NCBI GenBank assembly: GCA_028023455.1
Contig: JAQFVV010006200.1
Location: forward strand, 5,371,860 to 5,435,859
Source: Epiperipatus broadwayi
Taxonomy: Eukaryota > Onychophora > Udeonychophora > Euonychophora > Peripatidae
Direction: 5' to 3'
Length of the DNA stretch: 64,000 bases
Part shown: in pieces, positions 1-19,187 of the stretch
Position numbering within the stretch: the stretch's first letter is position 1
How the letters are laid out: each line of letters starts with the position of its first letter
The notes under the pieces: model-generated
Seen by the model: the letters and a program-made list of their open reading frames with translations, nothing else
The model's database searches: none
What the model was told of the DNA's origin: nothing
Made by a program: the position numbers and the translations under genes

Positions 1-650
1 TGGAATAAAGAAATATTAAAAGACTACTATAATTTTAGAAAGATACTGGTGAATATTCTTAAAAATTATTAAGTCCATAGTATGATCTAACTCATTTCTT
101 CTTTCTTTTTTTTCTTTCTTTCCTTCTTTCTTCTCTTCTTTCTTTTTTTCTTTCTTCTTCTTCTTATTATTAATTAGTACATTATTATAATATATATATA
201 TATATTGATTTGTGCAGGTTAAAATTGGTTAATAAAACCTAGATATTGAAGTTCTTCTTGCAAATTATTTTTTTCTTTTTTTATTTGAAAAGAACTTGCT
301 AATATATTTATGGCATGCAACTTCAGAGTTTTATTTTTATTATGTCTGTATGTGTATATAACTATGAATAATTTTTAATTAAATTGTTTTTAATAAACTA
401 TTTATTTTGCTATTTAAAACTAAATCTAGTGTCCATGTTGTTCTTATTTAAGTCTTGTTTCATTTCATGGATTACTTAACTAAATACCTTGTTTATGCTT
501 TATGCTTTTGGATGTGTTTATGCCCTAGGCTGGGAAATATGTTGATATGTTAACAGAGAAGGAATTAGTATGTTTGATATGAGAGTAGTACTTCATTTTA
601 TAATTGTATTCTATAAAAAAAATATGGTAATCCAGGAACTTATTTAGTAT
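1..650. other. AT-rich non-coding stretch
   Basis: No gene is visible. It holds a pyrimidine-rich tract of about 70 bases (89-166, mostly T with C) followed by a short TA run near 190-204. Nothing else is recognisable. Confidence 0.5.
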
Positions 651-659
651 ATTGTACCA

Positions 660-3250
660 GTCAGAATTGTATGTTCGTCTAACAAGAGCTAGCATCTAAG
701 CAAAAGTACCTAGAGTTCAATCATATGTGAGATACATAGGTCAGGAATACTCATGAACTCCGCCCTATTGCCCATTTCCCAAATCTATAACATTATGAAC
801 AACACTTCTGACGATAGCAAATGAAATTTCTAACAATTCCCGTCCCAGAGTGTCAGCAGAGAAACAAGAGATCTAAGGAGTAACTAAAGGATGATGCAAT
901 ATAATAACAGATGTGCATGCATGAATGAATAAAATATCCAAAGAATAAATTATTAACTATGAGTTTATTGATAATAATATTAATAATGTGGTTAAATTGG
1001 TATATAAGCAAATGGATATAAAAGATTAAATACGTCATGAATCTGTTTACACATAATAAATACTCTCTCTGGGTTTCACATAATATTTATTCATGCATTC
1101 CATACTGACCTTAGCAACAGGACTCAAGGATTAATGGATATGGAAATACCAAATACATGTATTAATGAAAATAGTAATTAATCAAAACGATGCGGCTTAA
1201 TATGCTAATAACAGATATCAGATTTACGGGGCTTCTATTACTAACGCTATGATATTTTAAATAACAAATAATCTAACGAACTTCAATAATTATCAGTGGG
1301 TTTTATCACAATTATATTAACTGCAGATTAATTATATTTGACATTATAAGATGTATTCAATATTTACGATTTACATTTGAGCAGAAAAGAGCACAGTTAT
1401 ATTTACATTCGGTCACCTGATTTGACCTTTTATAGGATTTATAAGAAGTAAGTTCTCAATGCATTTTAGGACTGTTTAATGAAAGAGTGGACATCTTAAA
1501 TGTGCTTTAACATGTGACATGGCTACATAAATTTATATGATAAAATGAAAGCTTGGGATGGCTTAAGAAATCATAGCATTATGACTTACAGATGAATTAG
1601 GGGTACAAGAAAATATAACTGGTAGCATGAGGATGGACGAGAAGCTTCATCAACTTGATAACAAAAATATGTGAGCTCATCTGCACTTGTGACAGATGGC
1701 ATCCGAAGACATGGTTGGCAGGATACTATGGTTTCATGGATTCCGAATGTTAACCCATATAGAGCCTATTACAACCCAAACACAACCTTTGGAGTCGGGG
1801 CCTCCACACTCTGCCAAGAAATGTGCTTTCAATATTCTGGTAATGAAGGAAAGTTTGACAAAGCAACATTGAGATTTATGAATGTTATCATCGATACGCA
1901 ATGCCGAGGCTTTCAGGTCTGTAGTAACTCTGATTTATTAAGGCCTGAGAGAGTAATCAAGTCTAGCGTAATAACATGATAAAATATAAGCAATCCCAAA
2001 TGTCACATAATTTGCCTAAAAGATTATTTAGAATATTAATTATAAAAAGGAAAGATAAGACTCCCTTTGAAACAAGTATCAATATGTTTGAGATAAAAAT
2101 TATTTAATTAAATCATTGTTAGATGGCGGGCTAATCATATAATGAATGAATCGTTACAGGTAAGGTCACGAACTTTAACTTATTCAATACTAAATTTACT
2201 CAATACTATATCAATAGTTTGAAATAATAGTAAATGATATCTTTTAAATGATAACGGATAGCATAACATGAAATGATAAAAATAATTTAGGAATATATTT
2301 CAATCGGGCGAACTTTTATAGTTGAGTAAGAAAACTTACGTTTACGATTTAAAAATTCCAAAATGGTGGAATAGTAAATGAGATAAGGTTGGTTCACCAG
2401 ATTGAATTATTAGCATATTAAAATAGATATGATTAACATGAAATCAAATAAAAAAAATGCCCATTTAAAAATAATAAGACAGTAAGAGTGAAACCCGGCA
2501 ATCGAGTTTAGAAAATCAAATAACAAAATTTAAAGATTAATGCTAAAAGAAAGTCATTGTTTAAGCAGTTAATAATCGGCTTGGCATTACCGATTGAAAA
2601 AATAAGCAGATTACATTTTAATGAACAGAAAGATTACATAGTGGAAGCATTACAGAGATATAATTTAAACAAAACAACTTTACGTAGTTGGAGGTTGAAA
2701 TTTACAGTTTACGAATATAAAAAAATATTTAGATGAAGGTTTTAGAGTTCATATGGCGGCGGGGAATTACCTTTCTGTTTGACGAGTTGATGGCCGTATA
2801 CGCACATGTTGATTTCATTTTGGAGAAATACAGTCAATTTGGCATATTTTTGGGAAAATAGTGGCTAACATCCTTTTCTAGTGTATTTGAGAGTTCATTT
2901 TGGCAGAATTCACATGGCGATGGCTTAAGCGAACATTAGCATGGATCTGATCTTGGAAAGATCGGGAAGCAAATTTTCTTTCTACTCACTATTCATGTTT
3001 AAATTTCGAGTGACGTAGATTCGTTCTACAACACCTTTTAAAAATCAAATGCAGAGTGCCTTAGCTAGAAAGTTTGGCTGTATTTATACCCATTTCGACT
3101 GCCTCTGGTAATCCCCTGATGTCCGTTAATGGTCAACTGTGATATCTCTACTTTTAAAATATGAACGAGATCTAAGTTCAAGAGAGCATCGTTTTAGTCT
3201 ATTTTGAGCTGAAAATAGACCCGCATGATAAATGTTAACTAACGTGAATT
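660..3250. other. unrecognised region, less AT-rich, one 102-codon ORF
   Basis: This block reads differently from its flanks: more C and G, fewer homopolymers, and CG-containing words that are rare elsewhere. A 102-codon open frame lies at 1671-1979 on the plus strand. Its product has a WIPNVNPYRAYYNPN segment and several cysteines, but it matches no family I know, has no splice support and may be chance. Near 3080-3100 there is a TATA-like GTATTTATACCC string in an LTR-promoter-like setting. The block could be an old transposon or a lost exon region, but I could not find terminal repeats. Confidence 0.3.
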
Positions 3251-4496
3251 TTTCAAAAGAAATCTATGCCAACAAAAAAAGTATTTTTTAAATTAAATAT
3301 AAGGCATATCTTTTGTTTTCTAATTTTCCATTACTCTCTCAAACCTCCTCTCAAATTAAATGACACACGAATAAAAATATATATGTAATCTGAACGCATT
3401 TAATAACATTATTATAATGTTTATCTGTTACACACACACACATGCATGGTTGTTTACCGTAATGGAAATGTCTATATTTTATAATTAAATTGATATTATT
3501 AAATGAGAATAAGGCTTAACTACAAAAGGCAAATAACCATGTGCATCTGTATACCTGCACTCCCTAGTGATTTATTATTACACAACTGAGTTCGAACCCC
3601 TGTTTGAAGGCTCCAAACATCACTAGACAGTGAAGCAAAATATGTGCAACAGATTTGACTGCTTCAATATACTGTTACAATTATTGAAGTAAACTAAATT
3701 ATTTTTATATTCTGATAATAAATAAAGCTACAAGTTGATGTGACTCTTAATCTAATTCTCATATAGATGATTATGAATTAATGATGATCAGGAAATATAA
3801 CCCATGTATTTTTTTTTTAGAATTCTTCAATATGATCTTAATAAAATGGGAATTCATGGTTTGATCATCATTATCATTTTAATCATTAATTGAGAACTGC
3901 GTTTGGGATCCTGTCAGTATTTAATAAAATAATCCCATAGCATTTCCTTCATTCCTTCATATCTTATACTTATTTCATATTTTCTTTATTATATTGTACA
4001 TAAAGCAAAAAAGTTCCTAAGACTCAAGAGTCCATACATTTTGACTCAGTTTGTCTCATAATAGCTATTTCCTGTAATGTTTAGCATAAAATAACAGTTC
4101 TTGAATTACAACTCAATTTGACATTTCAGATCCACAAACCATATGATCTCTAGATTGATTATATTAAAATATTTTATTTAATAACTTTTCTGTGAATAAT
4201 CACTTATTTCATTTTCTATTTTATGTATTCTATTATTATTATTTATCTTTGAAATTAAAAAATATATATTTTTACAAAATAAATCTTAAATCTATGGCAA
4301 ATAACATTCTTTTTACAGTTGTTTATGTTGTACTACATGAGTATTATAAGACTTAATTGATATATGGGAAATTGTACTAATTCCTATCAGTCAAAACATA
4401 ACTGTCTATATTGAGAGTGATTTGATCAATTCATCAATATTAATTATATTCATCAATACTTCAGAGTTTAGTGATAATTACTGTAATTATGAATGA
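3250..4496. other. AT-rich non-coding stretch
   Basis: No coding or RNA gene is visible. It contains only a short CA run near 3432-3442 and scattered homopolymers. Confidence 0.5.
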
Positions 4497-4498
4497 TA

Positions 4499-4790
4499 TT
4501 AAACAAAGCAAAACTCTCCATACAGTAGTGCCACCCTCTGCCAACCAGAGTAATCAATGGATGCCAAAAGGCTTGTGCACAAAATCCCTATCTAGTGCCT
4601 ACTCATCCAATATCCCCAGACTAGTTTCTGGCTTGTGGCCTTCGTCAGTGAGGAGCTTTGGATCTGAGAGCACTGCACCTAGATGAGTAGGCACTAGATA
4701 GGGATTTTATGCACAAGCCTTCTGGCATCCATTGATTACTCTGGTTGGCACAGGGTGGCACTACTGTATGGAGAGTTTTGTCTTGTTTAA
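4499..4790. mobile_element. palindromic MITE with TA target duplication (Tc1/mariner-like)
   Basis: About 108 bases at each end are near-perfect inverted repeats, starting TTAAACAA on the left and ending TTGTTTAA on the right. They surround a unique centre of about 75 bases (4608-4682). Both ends are flanked by TA (4497-4498 and 4791-4792), the target duplication of Tc1/mariner elements. The arms contain the words CCATACAGTAGTGCCACC and GGCACTAGATAGGGATTT in opposite orientation. There is no transposase, so it must have been moved in trans. Few mismatches between arms suggest a fairly young insertion. The superfamily call rests on the TA duplication alone. Confidence 0.75.
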
Positions 4791-4792
4791 TA

Positions 4793-5686
4793 ACAATTAT
4801 GTGCTAGTATAAGAGATAGTGATCATGTGATGTTAAGTGGTTTAATTATGAATGATGATGGATTTTGTCTATGGGGAACTTGGATAGAAATAATATTTGG
4901 GAACCCATTTAAAATATAATTTATAACTCACAGTTTTCTAATAATCAATTTTATATTTTCACTTGGAGGTTTTGAATAATAATTGTTTGCATACTCTTCA
5001 ATATATTTATAATATCAAAATAACATTTTTGAAATATTAAATCACTATAAAAGAAATTCTTCTGAAGAAAATTAGCCATCAAAATGGGATCATAATTTCA
5101 ACACATAATCCATTTGCAATGTTTATATCTATAAGTTATAAAATTACTGTCAAAAGAGGGTAGACTTTAATGAGATTCATTCATTTTTCTCAACAGATGG
5201 CTGGTAGACTCTTTGGACTACTTAGTTTTTACAAATTAAGGATGTAAATATTGTGAACAGGTCATACAAGTATTTGCAAAGATTTTCAACTTTTCTTCAT
5301 TTATTTTTCTTAAAGTGTTGTTTCAAATGACAATTATAGTTAAATAATAAAATACATACCTACTACAATCTAATTCATTCAAAATGTTACAAATGAATAC
5401 CCTTTAGAATATAGAACATGACAGATAAAATATGATTGTGCAGACAGAAATTGAACAAGTTCATGCTATTTGAATGATGATTTTATCAAGAGTTAAACAT
5501 TACTAAAGTGATATTGATATGAAAAATATCTTATCACAACTTAAAAAAGTAAAATTATTATATATGAAATTGATATGTATCTCTGATATGTTGGTGAAAT
5601 ATTTAAAATGTTTGTATACAAATGTATCATGTAGTAAATTTGCTATTTTTAAAAAAATATTTAAATACAAGTATATTGTCTAAATT
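4793..5686. other. AT-rich non-coding stretch
   Basis: No gene is visible. The first 60 bases (GATCATGTGATGTT near 4820) resemble sequence that also follows a decayed copy of the 4499-4790 MITE at about 53720, so the old repeat may extend beyond the palindrome. Confidence 0.4.
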
Positions 5687-5836
5687 GGACTTAATGTAAT
5701 TAAAAGGGATTTGAACTCAAACTTTCAAGTTCCCTATATCTATCCACTCCATTTATACAAGCAATACACATGACCACATGTGAAAGAGATAGATGATTTC
5801 CAATATACGTATTTTGTGCAGAATCAGTACTCCTCT
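5687..5836. mobile_element. left-arm fragment of palindromic MITE family (GGATTTGAAC family)
   Basis: The sequence runs from a TAATGTAATTAAAAGG start through GGGATTTGAACTC, CACATGACCACATGTG and CCAATATACGTATTTTGTGC. The same words occur in the same order at 26725 and 39083. Only the left arm is present, with no matching right arm nearby, so the copy is truncated. Confidence 0.65.
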
Positions 5837-5839
5837 GTT

Positions 5840-8800
5840 TTCTAATAAATAAAACTATTGAAGTCTTAAAAAAGTTTAAATAATGTATTTTTGAACACTT
5901 AAGACTTCCTTCCTAATGTGGGGTCCAAAATATTAGTCTCTTCTGCTTTTGTGAAAATCTAAGACTAGTTATGCATAATCTATTTATTATTTTTATATAA
6001 CATATATAAAAAATAAAACTAAATTACAATTTTCCTAATAAAATTTGCTACATCAATATGGTTATATGAATAAACAATAATACTGTAATCAGCTTAGGAT
6101 AGCAAGTTCAGCATTTTCAGTAACATATATATTCTATTTTAGTAATTATAATAAATACATCACTTTCAAATATAAACCTAAGTAAATAAAATGTCTTCCA
6201 TTTTCATGTGCTGTAAATAAATATATTGTAACACCTCCCCTTTGACCAAATGCCTAAAAGTGTAAAAGTATCATTTATATTTGCAGTTTTGATCTTAAAG
6301 AGACTTTTTCATCTGATATGATTTTAAATTTGATCACCACTAGTAAATCTTCAATTAAAAATATGAATTATCATTTTACATTTAAATAGGCATTTTAATA
6401 GAGAAAAGTGGTCGTACAATGTTATTGTTAATACATGGAAGCAAAAATTATTTCCAGAGTCTTATATTCTTCTTTATTTACATGCTAAGGAGCTTGTCTG
6501 AAACATAGTTAGCTGACTATATTATTAATATATATTTATACAAATAACATCAATATATTAAATTTTAGATAATTTCAATTTTATATATTTATATATAATT
6601 ATTAAATTCAGTCAACACTTAGATAATCCTAATATCAAAGCAATCAACAACCTTAACCTAATGTCAAAGCATTGCACGTGCTAAGTTTTTCACATAAATG
6701 CAAGTTGATTATCTAGGCAAAAGACTACTATAACCAGATGACATCACTATTGTATGCTACTGTCTCAATATAATTTATTTTAGTATCCTAATATTAAAGC
6801 TATATAATTATTTTAACCAGCCACTACATTATTAAAAAGCATATAAATGCACACTTACATCTGTGTATAAATCTTAATAAAATAAATAACTGGGTAAACT
6901 TATTGTCAAACAATGCATGTCAACTGCTATTAGTTATCAACAAATATTATGACAAACTAATATTTTCCATAACAAACAATGTTGCCTAGTATTAGAGAAT
7001 CTAAGTTATTTGCAGACAGAAAAATGAGACTTTTTCCTTTTGCCCATCTAAGCTTGTAAATAGACTCCAAGTAATACACTATAACACCAGGAGTGAATAT
7101 TTATAAACCTAGATTATTACAATGGCAAAGCAAATTCGATTATCTAATTTCCATTTTCTTTGTAATATTGATTTTTAATGATTTTAATAACCTAATAAAC
7201 CTCTATTATTTAAATATATAACAAAGTAGACCAATGCATAATGTTAACTAGTATTTATTGTCAGAATATGTCATGACAATCTACTGTATATAACTGCCAA
7301 CAATATTTGCCCCTATTAATATTATAGTATCTTGAAATCAATTTAGCTGAGATAAGCAGAAAGAAGTGTTCCATTTTTCTGCTGCTACTAATTTATACTC
7401 TATTAGATAAAAAATTTTGCAATTGTATAGGTTAGATTGTTGTTAAATATATGTAAGTCATTTTAAGACATTTCAATGTCATATATTGTATAGTTCATCA
7501 TTTTAAAACTATTATCAATTTATTACAAAATGAAGATCTCCAAATTTATTTTTTCCATACTTAGTTTCTCTTCCATACATCACAGTAATAAATTTTTTAT
7601 TTCATCCATTCGTTTCTTAATTGTCTCTTATTACATCATTATTTAATTAGTTTCTTTTCATTACCATTGTTTCCAGAAAATTTTTGTATAAATAAATTTT
7701 TAATATTATAAGATTGCCTATCTGATATAAACAAGGTTTTAGTATAATGAAATTTTTAACTTGGTTTCGCTTCTGGAAAAATTACTTCACCCACCTCTTG
7801 GCAATCAATATATTAAACAGTTACTTGAGTTTAAGCTTTCAAACTTTAATTTTAATTTTAATTTTCTTTTATGATATAAAGATAACATAGTCTAATTATT
7901 GGAGAAAAGTTCTTAAAATTGTTTCCATACATAAAATAATCTCATCATGGTCTAAAATAAACAGTGCCAATTCTATCTTTGACGCTTATAAAATTACTGA
8001 ATCTAAAAACTATTACATCACTAAATACTTGAGAATAAAAATTTTGTCTTGGGGTCTGATATATTTTTGATACAAAAAGAACTTTATGCCTATGATTCCA
8101 GATATAAATCCAATCTAGATAGAACTTACGAATTTGTTCAGGTTGCAATCAATTAACCACCCATTATTGATCAGTAAATAGGTATATACCTACTCTCAGA
8201 TGATAAAACAAAGATAAAAAATCCTTTAAATCTCAGTATTTGGAAATTGATAGATCTGATTATTATTGTCTTCTTTGTTTCTCTAGAGAGAGCTTTTGGC
8301 TTGCGGGGGGGGGGGGGGCTTTAAAAATTAGTTTTTTTTATATCATACAAGCAATGAAAGATCTAATATTTTCAAATAAAGCCAATATTTAAGTATTGAT
8401 TTAAATTTAAAAATAAATCTGTTATAATGTTTGTTTTATTATATTTATTGAATACGTTGAGTTTATTATATATATAAAGAGAGAGAAAATGAAAGAAAGA
8501 TAGCTGGAAAAAGGAAGAGCTCTTATGTGATATAGGGAAGCCGAAAGCAAAAGGAGAAGGAAAAAAGAAAAAGTATTCTCATTCTTTATTTACAGTTATT
8601 TATAATTCATCATTAAAAACGTGTTTAAACACATTTTGTTTTTACTAATTGTATATCCTGTGTAGGCTTTATTTTTTAATTAACCACCTTTTAAAAAAGT
8701 TAATTAACTTTTATTACAACCATTTTTTTCTTACTTTTATGGCTTTCTCGGTCTATTAACCATGTTTAACATCTTCTTTATAGGTTTCATTAAAACTATT

Positions 8801-9461
8801 AACTTATAATTTGTTTAGATTACCTTGGATTTTAATTTTTTTTTTTTTTAATTAATCATTTCCGAAAACATTTTATTGAACGATGTTTAATAATTTGAGT
8901 TTTATATCTATATTTTATTTTTGTACTATTTGAAAATGAAGATTAAGCTCAAGATTTATTATTTAAAGCTACTAAAATTTTAAATCATATTAACTGCACA
9001 ATAGTATTTGGAAGAAAATAAACTGAAACAATAAATATATTTATATCTATTAATACGTATACGCTCTATATCAAAATTTTTTAGACTACTGAAAAAAATA
9101 CACCTTTAATTTTATTAATTCATCTGTAGGATAAATCATCTTTTCAAATCATTAAAATCCATATCTACTAATTTGAGGTCGTTATTCATTAAAGACAAAA
9201 TGCTTAAAATGGAGTTTATTAAAGTTCACGCAGCAGCAGTTTAAAAATGGTCGACTCATTAAAAATAATAATTGAATGTAACTGTGGCTTAATCCCATTA
9301 GTTCTATTCTTTTGATCAATAAGCCTGCCTTTCAAAAAATAGTTTGGCAGTTAAAGAATCAATCATCAATATACATAAAAATACGATTTTGAAAATCAAC
9401 TATCTAATAGCTCATCTTGCTTAAAAGTCAAGGGCTTTAGTAAGAAAAAATGCTTCTCATT
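5840..9461. other. AT-rich non-coding stretch
   Basis: No gene is supported. It contains a run of 14 G at 8305-8318, an AG-rich tract near 8478-8575, and a loosely repetitive stretch (6600-7320) where words such as CAATGCATRNTGT and ATGTCATGACAA recur at a few hundred bases. That suggests very old tandem copies. The word ATTATTGATCAGTAAA at about 8162 recurs near 10671. Confidence 0.4.
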
Positions 9462-9779
9462 AATTTGGGCTTTCCATCATCGGATTTTCGGTGGTATGGG
9501 TGGCTGAAGAATTGGATGTTGGAGTAGATTGAATCTTGTTCTTTAGACTGTGAAGATTTGCTATCTTAATATACACTGAGCACTGATTATATATGTGTGT
9601 GGGAGATGATGATCTGAACCAACTGATGAGGGCTGGTTCAGCACAAAATACGTACATTAGTGATTATTTATCTTTTCTACATGATGTGTGTTCATGTGTA
9701 TCAGTGGTATGAGATAGTGTGAATAGTTGAAAAGTGATTGAAAGTCTGTATTCAAATCCCCTATATTTACAGTTAAGCT
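9462..9779. mobile_element. right half of palindromic MITE family (GGATTTGAAC family)
   Basis: It starts at the inner CCATCATCGGATTTTC segment and runs through TGGCTGAAGAATTGGATG, GATTTGCTATCTTAATAT, GGGAGATGATGATCTGAACC and TTCAAATCCCCTATATTTAC. This is the same order as the right half of the full copy at 26725-27656. The left half is absent. A 65-codon minus-strand frame inside it is an accident of the arm and not a gene. Confidence 0.65.
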
Positions 9780-10849
9780 CCAAATATACGAAGAATGCCT
9801 GTATTTCAAATCTTATGTTGTAATAAATAAAAAATGTCCAGTAGTTAGGACATCACATTAAAACAGATCACTTTATGACACTTAGAAATGATATGTATTT
9901 ATTTCTAATTTACACACATTTCAAAATGTTTATTAAATATAATGTGTATTTTAGATAGATATTATATTGCACCTTTTAATGTCATTTAAATATAAACATT
10001 TAAAAATATTAATTACCGATACTTATCTACAAATGTCGCAATGACTAAGTATTTAAATTAGTTAAGTTTAATATTAGTAGAAAATATTATCTAATTTGCA
10101 TTCATAATTTATATACAAATACATCAAAACTATTGCTTGATAACCATTTTTAATTGCATTTAATGCCTTAAAATTCAAAAATATTTATACTTTTTAACAA
10201 TGACCTATTCATTTTTATTCAGAGTCATCTCGTTAAGCACGATTAATCTGTGGATACTAGATAGTGATGGTATCTCAATTGATTTGTAATTGTAGATTAG
10301 ATGTAAATTTAAAAAAGTAATATGATAACTTACTTTGATTAAAATTAATAGTTATGATGTAAAATGTAAAAATAAAAAAAAAGAATAAATCTTAAAAATT
10401 GTGTTTCCATTTAAAAAACATATCTGTCTAAAAAGTAAATATTATAAGAACATTCGTCAAAATCAGAAAAGTACATAGACTCCTATTAATCCCGGAATCA
10501 AAAAAAAAATTGTCTAACAGATTATAATTGATAGTAAATATTGTCTGCCTCCCAAATTTAAAGTTTAAATTGAGAAAAAAAAAGGAAGTTTTTTTTTTTT
10601 TTTCGTAAATAAAATTTTTCAAATAAGCTTAGATATTTTAGATAAGCGTAGCTAATACAACTAATCAACCAATTATTGATCAGTAAAAGAAAACTTACCT
10701 TTTTTTAAACCAAAAGAATAATGTCTAATTAAATGAAAGTTAATTAGTCTCTAATAAGAAATAGTGAAAATCTTTGTCTTAGAGTCTATTTTAAGTTTTA
10801 ATTTTAAGAGCTTATTTTAATGCTATTTTATTTACGTACACGTAGATAT

Positions 10850-10850
<1 letters not shown>
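9780..10850. other. AT-rich non-coding stretch
   Basis: No gene is visible. It consists of A- and T-runs, including 14 T near 10590. A 64-codon minus-strand frame here is low-complexity (lysine and phenylalanine) and unconvincing. Confidence 0.45.
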
Positions 10851-17232
<6,382 letters not shown>

Positions 17233-17237
17233 AAACC
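17233..17237 (+). repeat. target-site duplication AAACC, left
   Basis: Five bases directly before the 5' LTR, repeated directly after the 3' LTR at 22571-22575. Confidence 0.85.
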
Positions 17238-17875
17238 TGCTATATATGTGTGTGTATTCACATATACACGCAATAATAATAACTATGTATATGCGTGTAT
17301 TCACACATACACGCAATAATAATAATGTAGCTATTACAAATATTCAAGTATGTGCGTGTATGCTAAAAGCATTAACAGTAATGATTAAGGTTGGTCAGAG
17401 ATAACTAAACTGGCCACTTGTACCTCGTGTCACGGGATGACCAATGGAAATACACTTGTGTTACATCCAGGACATGGGAACAAATAAGGTCAGACTTGCT
17501 AGGTGAAGTTGAGGGATGGATGCATTTTCCTGAGTGCACAGACACTACTTCACTTTCAGCTCGTCTCGTGGAGAGGTCTACCTCCGAACGTATTAAGGTA
17601 GACCTAGGGACCATTATAGGTGGTATAGACTTTAATATTATTTATTGTAAGCCTGCGGGCCTTTAAGACTAGAGTTGTATAATAATGTATTAGTCAGTTT
17701 ATCTTTGTAGTAATTGTAAAATGTATTGATCCTCGTATGTATTTATGTATATAAACCTATTAACTCCACTACCGTGTTCGTGTGTTTTATTATATGATTA
17801 CTTGGCATTGTTGAGTGAGATAACTCTCACTCGAACCTCGATCATATATATATCTGACTAGTACCGGATATTTCA
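17238..17875 (+). repeat. 5' LTR of the gypsy element
   Basis: 638 bases, TGCTAT to TTTCA. It opens with two copies of a TGTATTCACAYATACACGC-type short repeat. A TATATAAA box lies at 17748-17755, a likely promoter. It pairs with the LTR at 21929-22570. An 82-codon frame in each LTR (17418-17666 and 22111-22359) is shared because the LTRs are copies, and there is no sign that it is translated. Confidence 0.92.
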
Positions 17876-17893
17876 CTGGCGCAGTCATGACAA
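17876..17893 (+). promoter_or_regulatory. putative primer-binding site
   Basis: CTGGCGCAGTCATGAC begins at the first base after the 5' LTR. TGGCGCAGTC is the usual start of the tRNA primer-binding site in several gypsy-type elements. I did not verify the matching tRNA. Confidence 0.6.
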
Positions 17894-18004
17894 TTCAATT
17901 TGAACCCTAGCAGTCTGCTGACAAACAAATAAGTCAGGCAGAATTATTGAAGTAGCAAATGAGCCTACGATATTTAAACGAGTTATTTATATAAATTGCT
18001 TAAA

Positions 18005-18739
18005 ATGCAATCGACTATATCCAAGTTTGACATCAGAGAGGCAAATGAGTGGCCCCTGTATGTTCAACAGATTGAAAATTACTGTTTTATTAACAGAGTA
18101 GAGGAAGATGCTTATAAAAACAGCAACATTATTATGTTTTGCAGGAAAAGGGGTCATACAAATAGCTAACAGATTAGCAGAACCCAACACTCCTGAAAAA
18201 TTAACCTACAATGAGTTAAAAGATTGTTTGTCAAATTATTTTAATCCTCGCCCATCTGGCACATCGCCAGACTTCATTTTTGAAATTGCCATCAAGGCAG
18301 AAACGAAAATACGCAGGATTACGACTCAGCCCTCCACAAACTCGCAAAAAACTGCTGTTATGATTCATATTTAGAAGAAGCGCTACTGGAACAATTCCTA
18401 TGTGGAATGAATAGCAATGGTTTGAGGCAGCAGTTACTGGCTGATAAAGATATAAATTATCTTGAAGCTATCAAACGCAGTATCACTCATGAAATAGTAT
18501 TGGAGCAAGCAAAAGAATTTGCTGTGAAAAAAGGCATTGATAGCGATCAAACAGGAATATTTGGTGTTGAAAAACTCAACAAAGGGTCTTCCGATAACAA
18601 AATTGTTAAACAGACAAATAAAAGTCTAACAAAGTGCTATTGTTGCAGAAAACTAGGTCACATATCTAAAGATTGCTATTTCAAACACGATCGATGTAGA
18701 CTGTGTAAAAAAAATAGGTCACATGGTGAGAATGTGTGA
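18005..18739 (+). pseudogene. gag (capsid and nucleocapsid) of the gypsy element, frameshifted
   Basis: Gag packages the element RNA. A start at 18005 opens a frame beginning MQSTISKFDI with the FD-x-W-PLYVQQIENY pattern of Mag-type gag. The frame is lost near 18105, and homology continues in another frame at 18108-18300 (FAGKGVIQIANRLAEP, ending with YFNPRPS). It shifts again to 18407-18739, where a C-x2-C-x4-H-x4-C knuckle (CYCCRKLGHISKDC) and the start of a second (CRLCKKNRSH) lie. At least two frameshifts break the gene. The 3' end overlaps the protease frame by 17 bases, a place where programmed shifting is possible in related elements. Confidence 0.85.
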
Positions 18740-19187
18740 AAATATATTTGTTGACCAAGTTAAAGGAAATAATATACAAAGTATAAATAAAACTAAATGT
18801 AATATTGTTATAAATAATACGGTTATAAATCAAGCACAGAAATTTATTACTACCGTGAAAGTTTACGGAAAACCCCTGTCGATAGAAATAGACAGCAGTA
18901 GCGGCATTTCTTTAACATCCATAGCTGACTGGAATTCGATCAGGGCAGAAATAAGACAGCCCCCTAGGCTTAGCAATACTAAGCTTAGAGCATTGGATGT
19001 AAATGGTAAAGAAATAAAAATTAAAGTTATAATCCAAGCTCAAATTACGAGTAATAAAGGCAACATTTCAATCTTGCCACTATATATTGTACACGCCCCC
19101 ATAAACCCTGTCATTGGTTGTGACTGGTTCACAGAGCTTGGAATTGTATCTCATTGGTCAAAAAAATTGACAGTGAAAAAGACATAA
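18723..19187 (+). pseudogene. aspartic protease region of gypsy pol
   Basis: A 154-codon frame after gag with the retropepsin pattern of a TVKVYGKPL-like strand, an active-site loop, then a VIGCDWF segment near the C-terminus matching the usual I-x-G-x-D-W/F end of the domain. The active-site triad is expected to be D-T/S-G but reads D-S-S (EIDSSSGISL). The glycine is replaced, which probably inactivates the enzyme. It passes into the reverse transcriptase by a further frame change at 19154-19187. Confidence 0.75.

Noticed and set aside
4471-4686. 71-codon frame in the MITE
   Set aside because: It lies wholly within the palindrome arm and centre of a non-coding element.
7945-8148. 67-codon minus-strand frame
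   Set aside because: No family or splice signal was recognised, and the length is within chance for this window.
17418-17666. 82-codon frame repeated in both LTRs as a possible gene
   Set aside because: It is repeated only because the LTRs are copies, and it contains the normal LTR sequence with no known domain.
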